Source of the DNA: Hyparrhenia diplandra
Lineage: Eukaryota > Streptophyta > Magnoliopsida > Poales > Poaceae
NCBI GenBank assembly: GCA_015847255.1
Contig: JADLZK010012231.1
Location: 248,001 to 312,000, forward strand
Length of the DNA stretch: 64,000 nt
Direction of reading: 5' to 3'
Translations under genes and position numbers: made by a program
The notes under the pieces: model-generated
The model's input: the letters and a program-made list of their open reading frames with translations, nothing else
What the model was told of the DNA's origin: nothing
Databases searched by the model: none
Part shown: positions 22,924 to 33,297 of the stretch, piece after piece
Position numbering within the stretch: the first letter of the stretch is position 1
How the letters are laid out: every line of letters starts with the position of its first letter

Positions 22924-25900
22924 GCTAAGTGGACTAATAAATTTCTTTTAGAATCGACAACCTCGGAATAGAAAAAAAAAAAAAATGGAAATCATAGTAT
23001 TAGAAATAGGGATATTTACAACTGAGAAAAACATAGAATAAGTTAGTAACTGACGATAAAATAGGGAGGAAACTACACATTCTATAGTAGAAAAAAATTA
23101 TTAGGTAAGATAATTCACATACTTAGACATTCTATTGTATTAAAAGCAATACAAGGTTCTAGTCACCACGAATACTTAGACAATTCACATATGAACTTCT
23201 GTTATTCTATAAAGGAACACAACAAAGAGGCACCCTTAAACAATATTCGTGAGTTGGTATTACATAGCTACTTTTTTTTTTGAGTTCTTACTGTTTACTT
23301 TTTTTTTTCCGGGGATCAGCTCTTTGTGATGGTTGCTGAAAATGCATGATAACTTTCTGTTGAAATATGTCGTGTTGAAATAGATACAATGCAAATTGGT
23401 CATAGCATCACATATAGTAATCTGCGCGTGAACACTCCTGAATAAGCATAGTTAGGGGATACAAGGCTCTTTTGGTTTATGTGCTGGGCATCACAGTTTC
23501 TACCTTTTTTTTTTTTTTTTTTTGCTGCTAGGACGAGAGGGTGAACAGTAAAAGCTAATAAGAGATTTCAGATTAGTACTCCATGCAGAAACTTGTGAAA
23601 ATTATAGAAAATTAACTATAGGTTTAAATATTATAAAATTAATTCCTTGTGTTGATAACATAATTCTATAACTTTTTCACATATGTTTGCACATTTTACT
23701 CTAATCAAAATTTATTTAGTTTTTCTTATGTGCAGGAGCAGAGTATAGAATCTGTGGCCAGCCAGTGGAAGGGCTTCGTCACTTGCCATCTCCGTCATGG
23801 ACCAGCGCAGTGTTGAGCTGCTGCTGTAGTTGACCCAGCTCGCCTAAGGTCAGTTAGCCGGCGGGTCATGGACATGCATCCTGATAGGGAAGCCGTAGGG
23901 AGGAGCACTGGTCTGTCGACGGTCACAGGGTAGGTTGCGGCGCGAGAGGACATTGCACTCGCACATGTACGCTAGGGTTTTGGGGGTCATTGATCGGGAA
24001 GGATTTTTGAGGTGCAATGGGAAATAGTAAACCAGTCATGTGAACCGCAAGATTTTGATTTTGCTAGAGAAGAGGATGGCCGATGACTTACTTTTTTCCG
24101 TTGACGACGCGGGATTTCTTTGGCGCTTGTGATGGCGGCGATAGGGACGGGAAATGGTGCTCTAGAGTTGTTTTACATATATTAAAAAAAAATGTATAAA
24201 TAAATATAGAACAACTTACAAATTGGTGCAAAAATGATTAGAATAGTAATTTAGATATTTACTATTGAAAAAGAATCTTAAATGCAAAAATAGAGTATAG
24301 CATTATGAAGATCTTGTTGAGATAATTCAAATAGATATATAATTTATCTAATTTGGAGTTTATTCATAAAAGTTAGGCAGCCGGCAGCACCACCGCGCAT
24401 GATGCATGCACCATTCGTCTTTTTATTATTATTTGAGGCAGCATTACCATTCATCACGCATGCATGCCGAAGTGCAGCAGGCATGCGGGCCAACCAGTGG
24501 CAGGTGTAGGCCCGCCCTCCCCCAGCTCGATAGGACCTCAAAAAAATACGACGCTTTATCTCTGCCCGGGTCTTCACGAGGTTTCTGGCTGCATCGGGGC
24601 GTCAGTTTCTGTCACGTTCGATCAGGCGCCTGATGTCGTTGATTCCAGATCAATGGCTGATACATAAGCAGGCGACGTGGCCCAATAGTAGGCCCTCTTT
24701 TTGGTGCAGAAATCATATTAAAAAAAGAAGATAGATAGAGTGACGATGCAACTCATGTTTTAAAGTTCTATTTCTTCATTTGTGTATACCAAACTTTCCT
24801 TTTACAAAAAGGTCCTCTACATGCAACTAACAATACAGTTCCAACATACATGAATGATAACTCTAGTACTACATGATGAAGTCGAAGTGTGAATACAAAA
24901 GCATTCCACAATTATCATACTATCACTACTGAACTTTGGAGCACCAGTGTTAATAGCTAACAACTGATCTTAAGTCAGACTAGTGAGAAAAAGTTTAACT
25001 CTTAAGTCAGCCTTGAGTAAAAAGTGTCTCTTAATTTAATATTTATCCCTTTTGAGATTGTTTGACACACATGCAGGGTTTATTCCCTACTACCTAACAA
25101 GCATGCATGGATTGTTGCATATTATTTTTTTTTAAGATTAGCACAGCTCTTGGTTTATGGTGGCATGCAAAAGATCTATATCTGCATATGCAACGACGCA
25201 CTTGCAGCATGATCCCCATATATAGCTAAATGGTCTCAAGGACTGTTAGTACTAAAAGGTTAGTTTTTAAGTTTAAAATGTATTGCTTTCGTTGAGTTGT
25301 TTTTTGCACCCACATTTTGCACGCTTTTGCTAGCTCTTCCCCTATCTTTTCGTATGCATGCTTTTAACTTTATGTATAGTACCATGGATAATTAATTATA
25401 CATGTCCTTATTACAGTTAAGCGCGCCCCCGACCGTTTCCTTAATTTCTAGTAGGTACTATGCAAGCATGCATGTTGGTGCCAGTAAGCGTAGTACTGTA
25501 GATGCTCCATCGTTTATAATTAGTATCATCGTGCACACAATGTATCAAAGGAGATAAACACATCACCATATATATAAGCATGCATCATAATATGATATGC
25601 TTGTACAAGTATATATTAGAAAAGTATATGTGTTTGATCATGCTGATGAGATTTTAAACAACCTTTGCATGCATAATGAACCACCTATTACATCATTTAG
25701 CTAGTTGGCGTCCTACCTCTCTGAAATAAAATGCGATAAGGAAGTAGTTACTAGTTAGTATGCACTGTAGTTTAGTATTCCCTCTGTTCTAAAATATTAT
25801 TGCAAGTCGTATACATCTTGTAGCAAACCCGAAAATGATTTACAATTTATACATTCTATTCCATTATACAAAAAAAAATGTAGTTTATTAGAAGTAGTAT

Positions 25901-27130
25901 TTGTAACTTTAGTAGTTCCCACTTGACCCATCTTAAATGAAATTTAGACATCTTTCTATTTACATTCAAGTTTCAAGAAGTATTAGGAATTAAGTTCTGA
26001 TGCATGTTCGCCATACCTGTCTTTTCCATTATCAAAGTTTAGGTAGTCACAACTGGAATTTCAGAATTCGTAATGCTGGTATATACAACTCATAGTATCA
26101 AGCTATGAATACAAGCAAGTTTTTTAGAGTATCATTATTTCACTCTCTCACCGAGCTAACTCTTGAACAAAATGTGGAGTGGGAAGCAGGGACATGAATT
26201 TGAATGTATTGGTTGTAAGTAATTATATTTCCTGGATTCTAATTAATACGAGACTGAAATTTTCAGCATCACGGTCTAACCATGTTCAGGCTTCTGACGT
26301 GTGCAGCCAATTATTGCGTGTTGAGTTCAAGTATTTGCAATAATGATGAACAATAGTCTATGAAGGAGAACTGTGACTTTTCTTTTAGGTCAACACTCGG
26401 GGAGCTATTAGACCCGGTGATATAAGATGGGTTCTCATTTCATCACATTACTTCGTATTGAGAACATGTGGGATTCTGTGTTGAAGGTATTGTCTATGGT
26501 TCATGGGGATGAACGCAATCCTGGTGGAGCAGCCGGTTTGTTGAAATAAAATAGTAATCATATTCAAACTTCTTCTGTAATTCTTGTTTATTGAATTTAT
26601 ATATTAAAACACATAGTTAGACCGGGATATCAGTGAGTTTGTATAGTGGTACATAGCGATCCGCCCTAGTTCACTTTTTCGGCTGGGTCCGCCACTGAAA
26701 GCACCTGGTACATGGTACAATGAACGGTGAATTGGCTGGCCTTCACATGAATGATCAACAGTAGCCAAAGCAGCATATCTAATCTGTTAATCATCAGGAC
26801 TGGCTAGCTACGGAGAGCATGCATGGATCATTTTGGCTTATGTAGCTACATCTATTAAGGGATGATTAAGTACATTGCTCAAATTGAACACATAATACAG
26901 GGGAATTCTTCGACACATTGAGTTGTCGTTGGTGCAGACGATCGCCGTGGTGTGTTCTGGTCTGGATCGCGGCCAAGAAACCGACTCGATCTTCTGTCTG
27001 ACGAATCCTAATACGTACTGTTGCATGCATTATATGGTAGTACTTTCAAACTAGACAGAAACCGCTCATCCAACCCCCTTGATTCAACTGTAATCACTAC
27101 CACCAGACCACATACTGTCACTGTGACGTA
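22922..27130. other. AT-rich intergenic DNA, no gene recognised
   Basis: Contains several homopolymer runs (for example T at 23504-23523) and short open frames without family resemblance, including overlapping plus and minus frames near 24344-24667. Around 25779 a CCCTCTGTTCTAAAATATTA motif looks like one end of a Stowaway-type MITE without a visible partner. Confidence 0.5.
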
Positions 27131-27240
27131 CTCCCTCTATCCCAAAATAAGTATTATTCTAAGTAATTAGTATCATTGGAAAGTTCTTTAAGTCTAGTTT
27201 TTTAATAAATTTATTTGAAAATTTAAATGTTGCATAACGG
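27131..27240. mobile_element. Truncated Stowaway-like MITE
   Basis: Starts after TA with CTCCCTCTATCCCAAAATAA, the Stowaway terminus. The following sequence (AAGTCTAGTTTTTTAATAAA and beyond) is the inverse of the interior of the MITE at 41577-41836. The opposite terminus is missing. Confidence 0.65.
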
Positions 27241-28354
27241 TGCAGTCCTTTCCTACCTAGTACGTACGTCTGTACTCTGTACTAGTACGTCTCCAGGGTC
27301 CAGGCAGTAGGCAGCAGGTGTGTGTAGTGTGTACCCGCCACAAGGCCGGCCAGCCGCCTCTTCTGACTGACGTCGTTGCGTTGCGTCGGTACACAAACAC
27401 CACAAGACACGTCACAACCAACATTCCTTTTCAACAAACATTCGAGAAGATTAGTGTATTTCTCAAAATTGCTCCGTATAAATATCAGAAATTTAAATTT
27501 CACGATACTGCACTGCACGCCCCAAATCAAATAAGTGCTGAGCTTGGGATAGATGTTCAGGAATTGTTTACTGTTGAGATGGCACTAGCTCGTAGACCGT
27601 CGACCAACCACTTGCAGCGTTTTATGCATTTCCGCGGCATTTATGCATTCCGAGAAAGCCAGGATGGGCCTAATAAAATCGGAATGGAGGAAATTGTAGT
27701 TGGGCCGGCCCTGTTGCAAAGTTGGACCAAGCTAGAGTTCTCTGTCACTTAATGTGAAGGTTGTTCTCGTACCTTGTCAAAAAAAAAAAAAAAAAAAAAA
27801 AAAAAGGTTGTTCTCGTTTGCGAATCTCAGTATGAACACAGATACTCATGCACAAGCTTACGTATACAACCATCTAGCTCTACTGTTTGAAGCCTGTGAT
27901 CTGTGTTTGTGTACTGCGTTCCAACTCGCCCTTGTGCTCATTATGACGTGTAATTTTTATCTAACTTCCCTTAACGGGCGTTTTTGTGAAAAAAAAAAGA
28001 AGCTTACATATTAATGCTAGGTGACTGTCTCTACTACGGAGTACGTTGCAAATGCAACGGAAGCAGCAAATATGGAAAATACTATAATGCTTATAAATTC
28101 AAGTCAGATCAAAATGTGGCAGCAGGGGTATTCTTCAGCCTAGTAACTCGCAAGGACACACCATGACGACATGAATGAAGGAAAATATAATCTGCAGGCT
28201 CAGCATCACGACTTTTGTGAACTCTGATGAATCAGAGAGCTTATCCGATGAATTGATCACGTACGGTTTTGCACAGTTCGCGTCACAGCACCGACCCGTT
28301 TGGACGGCTGAAAAGCTGGCCGACCAAAGTGCCCACGGCGAGTCGGCTATACCG
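27241..28354. other. Intergenic, unassigned open frame, poly-A tract
   Basis: A 144-codon plus-strand frame at 27318-27752 has no recognisable motif and unremarkable composition; I do not call it a gene. A run of A of about 26 bases at 27780-27805 is followed by a repeat of the bases before it (GGTTGTTCTCGT occurs on both sides), which could be the tail and target duplication of a small retroposition event. Confidence 0.35.
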
Positions 28355-28390
28355 CGAAGCTTCGAAAGCCTTCAATTATCATTATAAGAA
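28355..28390 (+). promoter_or_regulatory. Heat-shock-element cluster plus TATA box (orphan promoter)
   Basis: cGAAgcTTCgaAAGccTTCa (28355-28374) contains four contiguous HSE pentamers, three perfect, and TATAAGAA follows at 28383-28390. The sequence from here (TTATAAGAACACGGC...CCCGGGC) resembles that around the TATA box of the small gene at 29030 (28966-29003), suggesting a duplicated promoter. No clear coding frame follows within 500 bp; a decayed copy of the small gene may start near 28450. Confidence 0.5.
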
Positions 28391-28983
28391 CACGGCAGCC
28401 CGGGCTCCAATCCAACTCGAGCTAACCGATCGAGCGAGCGTCGTAGAGACCAGCAGCTGTATCGACCAGCTCCTCCTACTCTTTGGTCGGTCGTCTTCAC
28501 CGGTTGCGTCAGTGTCTGAACACCGTGACTTTTGTAACGTTCTGCCGTGTCACGGCTCTCCTCGAGACACGGCATGTCGCCATAGTGTCGGGTTCCGTGG
28601 AGACAAGGGCTCCGGCCGGGGGACGTGGACAAATCCGTGCTGCACGGTAGCTGTGTTCACCAATCTCAAAAACCCGACTGCATGTTTTGTTTTCGGCAAA
28701 ATGCCAAAAATGACGGCTTTGTACGTATGTTGTCATGTACTACTGTTGTATACACTCCTACTCCCTCCGTTCCTAAATGAGTTGGTCCACCAGATAATTT
28801 TACGACGACGTAAACGCCGTCGGCGACTACTGGTGCTCTTTTATGTTACTACAAAATATGTAAAACCTAACCAAAACGTTGTAACTTAGGACTTACCATC
28901 AGGCTTATGAGCCATTGTGAATGAAAATCAGGTGGGGGATTCTCCCCCCCGTCGAATTGTCAAAAATAAAAGCTTCCAAAGCC
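28391..28983. other. Spacer between duplicated promoters
   Basis: Open frames run through it without recognisable products. Starting at 28761 is a Stowaway-type terminus (CTCCCTCCGTTCCTAAATGA) with no partner found. The text around 28450 weakly resembles the start of the 29030 gene. Confidence 0.3.
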
Positions 28984-28990
28984 TATAAGA
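28984..28990 (+). promoter_or_regulatory. TATA box of small gene at 29030
   Basis: CCTATAAGAACGCC lies 46 bp upstream of the ATG, giving a short predicted leader. The sequence context (CCTATAWAWRA) is shared with the TATA boxes at 39576 and 45150. Confidence 0.6.
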
Positions 28991-29029
28991 ACGCCCGATC
29001 GGGCAAGAGAGCGCGAGCGAGGGGGCATC

Positions 29030-29209
29030 ATGGACCACCAGTGTCTGTTGCTCCTCATCATCATCGCGGCCGTCTCCTGCGTCAACGTCACCGTGTCCGG
29101 AGCAGCAGCGCCATGGCCCGCCGCGCTGGCCGCCTACTCGCTGTGGCTCGTCGCCGCCGTCGCGCTGGGTGTGGGACTGCTCCTCCCGCGCCGCCGCCGC
29201 CCCGAGTGA
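29030..29209 (+). CDS. Small two-hydrophobic-segment protein, 59 aa
   Basis: Reads MDHQCLLLLIIIAAVSCVNV, then a short linker with PWP, then ALAAYSLWLVAAVALGVGLL and a basic tail LPRRRRPE. The N-terminal hydrophobic segment (residues 5-18) could be a signal peptide or first membrane helix; the second (30-51) looks like a membrane helix, with an Arg-rich end expected to face the cytosol. Start chosen: ATG 46 bp after the TATA box, in a context with A at -3 (ATCATGG). The W-P and LWLVA features recur in the genes at 37093, 39845 and, more weakly, 45218, so selection or recent duplication supports it as real. I do not recognise the family and assign no function. Unlike the 37093 gene, HSE pentamers are weak in the immediate promoter but strong 600 bp upstream. 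Confidence 0.6.
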   Translation: MDHQCLLLLIIIAAVSCVNVTVSGAAAPWPAALAAYSLWLVAAVALGVGLLLPRRRRPE

Positions 29210-30506
29210 TCCGCAACACCAACGTCGTCTTCTCCGGGCCGGCTGGATGCCCACGTCCCGATCCATCACCGTCAGTGTTCTCCTAACCCCTCCTCGTCGC
29301 CTTAATTAGTTTTCTTCTGCTCCCCTCCCGCGCCGGCCGGTCGCCGTCTCGCCGTTCAGGTCAACACCACAGCTGCTGCATACCCGTTCCTGGCCCGGTC
29401 GCTTCGCTAGTCCTGCAGCCATGAAGGACGTCCTCGACGCCGAACGCCATCGCCGTTGAACCCTGAAGTTGATCGGATCGGAGGCTTCGGAGCGGACCGA
29501 TCGACCTCACTCACCCACCTCCCTCGATTCCCAGCTTCCTGCATGTGCTCTTTTCTTCCCTTTGGAGTTTGGAATACTCCTCCAGTTTTTTCCCCTCATA
29601 TACCTGCGTGTGCTTCTTTTTTAGGATCGGATTTGCTTTTGATTTAAGCTCTCTACTGGATTTGGCTGTTTCTTAATCGTTCTGTTGATCCGTTGCAGGA
29701 AATTAAAGCGTGGCGCGGCCATGGCAGCAGCCGGCGCTCCGCCAACCCATGATTGCCTCCCCTGATTCCACGGATTATGCGCCGTTCGATCCACTGCATG
29801 CATGCATTCGTCAGAACTCAGAACTATGATAGGTTGCTGCTTGGAGCAAAGGCTCCAAGTTCTTCTAAGAAAAGGACAGATCAAGCAGCCTAGTGCTCCA
29901 TCCCCTGACACGAATGGTACGTCAAGATTAGAGAACAAGTCGTGCACTCCGCTCTTCATCTACTCCGCTTGTATTTATATTTTGAAGTGAATGTTTGCTG
30001 TATTGTATTGGTGCTCTCAAATTTAATGTTTGTATTGGTATTTTATACATACTAGGTTGCTTGTATAGTTGTATTAGTCTTGCTTGTTCATCAAAAACAG
30101 AGATTGTATTGGTTTTGACGTCCTATTGTACATGTGGAATGATGAAATTGTGATTAATTTGTGACCCCAAGTGTTTGATCTGTTGTACTCCAGCGGAGAT
30201 CAGTTTGGCACGGACGTAAGGTGGACACATATAGATGTCCTTGAATATAGCACTTCGAATTCTACTATAGAAAGAAAAATTGCATGTTGTGTCGTCTGCT
30301 TAAAAGTGGTGATGAGCTGTCCTAAAATTCAAAGGCATGTCGCACTTTACCAAACTCTTGCTAATTACGAGCCGTTGATTGAGATGTCCATTACTTTTTA
30401 TTGCAAGTGACTCAAGAAAACTATATCCTGAAAAGGTCCAGCCTTTGTATTGAAAATTTACACGATAATGGACGAGTTGGATAGGTCACGAAGTAACGGC
30501 TAGAAA

Positions 30507-30511
<5 letters not shown>
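29210..30511. other. Downstream region, no further gene recognised
   Basis: GC-rich until about 29500, with a possible spliced transcript: GTTGCAG acceptors at 29694 and elsewhere. No frame is recognisable. It may hold 3' untranslated sequence or unspliced parts of the small gene's transcript. Confidence 0.35.

Positions 30512-30548
<37 letters not shown>
30512..30548. repeat. (CT)n microsatellite
   Basis: Uninterrupted CT repeat of about 37 bases. Confidence 0.95.
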
Positions 30549-30552
<4 letters not shown>

Positions 30553-30673
30553 GGTTGCACTCTCTTTGTCTTGCTTGCATGATTTCCAACAAACATAGGA
30601 TAGAAAATAGAAATACTGTTACAGAATATATACTCTTTTTTAACAACTTTGAATCTTGCCCTCATCGGCGCCA

Positions 30674-30989
30674 AGGGTTCGTAGTTCAGTTGGCTCTGGC
30701 TCACCGAGGCACCCGGTGGCCTGAGTTGAAACCCAGGCCAAGCACATTTGCTGGCCAATATGGGGCGAATTTCAAGGGCTTGGGGTAATAAAATCCCTCG
30801 CCGGTCCCACTTCAAAAGTACAGGTGATCCGTGGCCGCCCAATCTCACGTAGGATCTTGGTGCCGCTGCATATGGGGTGGGGCGGGGTTCGGGGTTTTCC
30901 GTGAGCTTCGTGAGAAGTTCTTCTTCTTAGTAAAATACCGGTGAGGCCGTCATTCCCCAAATGCTCGTTTTTTTTTTTTTTTTTTTTTT
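30674..30989 (+). mobile_element. tRNA-derived SINE with T-tail and 16-bp target duplications
   Basis: The body starts AGGGTTCGTAGTTCAGTTGG, containing an A-box-like TAGTTCAGTTGG. A B-box-like GAGTTGAAACCCAGG lies about 40 bases downstream. It ends in a run of T (30968-30989), as in the p-SINE type of grass SINEs. GCCCTCATCGGCGCCA (30658-30673) and GCCCTCATCAGCGCCA (30990-31005) flank it as target-site duplications differing at one base. Length is 316 bp, longer than classic p-SINE1. Confidence 0.85.
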
Positions 30990-31005
30990 GCCCTCATCAG
31001 CGCCA

Positions 31006-32112
31006 TGAACCAACCAACAATGATATTGCTTATTTTTACAGACACGTGCATAGTTACAGTCAGGTTGAAAACTACTGCACCAGTAGCAATGCAATACAGT
31101 ATTTTGAGCTAATTTTTCCTGTAATGATATAGGAAAATAATAATTTCTTTAAGTATGTATTTTGGTGTTCTTATGTTTTCTTATACAGATGACATTGATT
31201 TACAAAAGAATTAAGTAGAGGTAATTTTGGGATGCAAGCAGGCGGGTTCATCGTAAACCTGTAAATAGGCTTAATATTTGCAAGCTACTACGTGGGTAGG
31301 GTTTCGTACGCGTGTGCTCATAGGAGTGAGTGTGTGTTGTTGTGTGTCTACGTTATGCGGTATACTAAAAAATTAACTTACTTAGCGGGTCGTTGTTACA
31401 ACGCGTCGTGCATGATTTAATGGCATGTGTGGAGCATGGCTAATAATACAGCCCGACTAACAGGCCACATATATAGTGGTTTTTGGCTAGAACACAAGCT
31501 AAATCATTAATACTAGGCTCACCTTTTTTCTCACACGCGAGTTCTTAGGAACTGTGCATCTCCTTCTCTCCACGAGTTCCTAGGAACCTGTGCATTTGGT
31601 TGTAAGTTAACAGCCCACCTCTCTTCTCTCTCCTCTTCTTTTTCCTCTAACTTCGGCACAAAAATGATGTGGCAACTCTTACTTGCTTTGTTTACGTCAC
31701 CTTATAATACTTGCTCTAATATTTTAACAACGACATAGGCAAAGTAATCTGAAACATTCTAGTGAGCATGCTGTCAATATAATAATAATGATTAAACTTT
31801 TCTCTCCTTTTTTATGAATTATTTACATGGAATCGCTAAAATAAGCATGAATAGTGAGGTGATCGAGACATAGCGGCACACCGCACACATATGTATCTCG
31901 GCTGGTAATCTGCCTAGAATGCAGTTATTTATGCAGATAAGGTCGGTGCGCATTTGACATTTTCGATCGTCGCGGTTTCTACTGGTCGAGTGTGCGGCGT
32001 CGGCGTCGTCGTCGTCCTTGCTGCTGTTGTTCCCATTCTCACGTGTCTTGTTTGGCTGTTGGCTCTATGTTAGCTTGGTGGGAAAGGCACTCCAATAATC
32101 CCAGCTGCCACG

Positions 32113-32114
<2 letters not shown>
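31006..32114. other. Intergenic, no gene recognised
   Basis: AT-rich with short frames only. ATT-rich and GT-rich patches; no element termini that I can pair. Confidence 0.5.

Positions 32115-32151
<37 letters not shown>
32115..32151. repeat. (ATT)n microsatellite
   Basis: About twelve uninterrupted ATT units. Confidence 0.95.
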
Positions 32152-32556
32152 AAATTAACTCTAGCATTATATAAAAATAGTACTATAAAGTAACTCTTAA
32201 AATCTTGTGGCCTCCGATTTGACCATAGTACACTTGTGTTTTGTGCTCCATATTGCACATCTCTCGAACAGTAGTTTCAGTACAATTTGCCTGGTTTACA
32301 CGACGCGTCAGCGTTACAGTTTTGCACTTGACCATCTTTGTGCCCAACCGGACGGAACGGAGGAACATCAGGCCCAGCTAAATTCGGTGGTCAGGCCGGG
32401 CTTGGCCAGGCTCGTTTTGGTTCATCATTCTTGGGCCTCAGCCTCACTGGCCTACTAGTATCAGATTTAGGCCCATGGATTCCTCTCTCAAAAAGGCCCA
32501 TGGATCTCTTCTTTTGTTTTTGGACCAATTGGAAAGCAACAGATGTTTTATCATTC

Positions 32557-33297
32557 TTAGGAAATATGCCCGTGCGTTGCAACGGGGAGAACGTTTTATC
32601 GCATTGTCGGTGGCATGAGTGCGGCTGCACAGTCAAGCCGCACCTGGGCACAATGTCCATGACAGCACATGCGCCCTAGTGTCCTTTGGACACGGCCCGG
32701 GCAATCTAGGCGGTGGTGCGCCACCCAACTAAGCGCCCGCGGCGGGTGGTGGGTGGTGGCGGAGAGCGAGCGGCAAGCCCGATGGTGCAGGAGCGAGAGG
32801 GTGGCGAGAGGAAGTAGATGAACGAGTACATGATCTAACGGAGCGTCCATTTTACATCTACCCTTTTTTTTCGGGCAACCGAAATATAACATCTCTTTTC
32901 TTTAACCTACTTGTATTCGATTTGGATTGCCTGATTTCCTGATCTACAGGTTGAGTCACGTTTTTGGTCCGTTGCCTTTGTCTGTAATGGATTGGTGGTT
33001 GCTTTTGACACGGATTAGAAGAAAGGTCCCTACGGCTGGATAACAGATGTGGCGAGAAAAAAATAGTGGAAGGAAAAAAAAAAAAAATATGCTAGAAATT
33101 TTGTCGTTTGGACAAGAAAACTTATTCCTATATGGAATCTATAATTGGTATTGTATGGACACGGTCCTAGACAAGAAACATATTCCTATAACGCACGGAA
33201 TCTATACGGGCGGACAGAAAAATAAAATGTGGACAAGAGAGGGCAGACAAAAGAGGGTGGACGACGGAAATTTCTTCGCTTTATTAGTAGGTATAGA
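32557..33297 (-). mobile_element. Small non-autonomous Helitron, minus strand
   Basis: On the minus strand the 5' end is TCTATACCTACTAATAAAGC, preceded by A. The 3' end has the common cereal hairpin segment CCCGTTGCAACGCACGGGCA followed by TATTTCCTAA (CTRR = CTAA). The next host base is G rather than the usual T, so the exact 3' limit may be off or mutated. The interior includes a short GC-rich stretch (32680-32830) but nothing identifiable. Confidence 0.65.

Noticed and set aside
27318..27752. 144-codon plus-strand frame
   Set aside because: No recognisable domain and no supporting splice or promoter context; left unassigned.
28269..28889. 206-codon plus-strand frame
   Set aside because: It runs through an HSE/TATA promoter and a MITE-like end, has no motif, and is likely a chance frame.
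30675..30760. Possible tRNA gene from A- and B-box-like text
   Set aside because: No cloverleaf with a proper acceptor stem; it is the head of the SINE, as the target duplications show.
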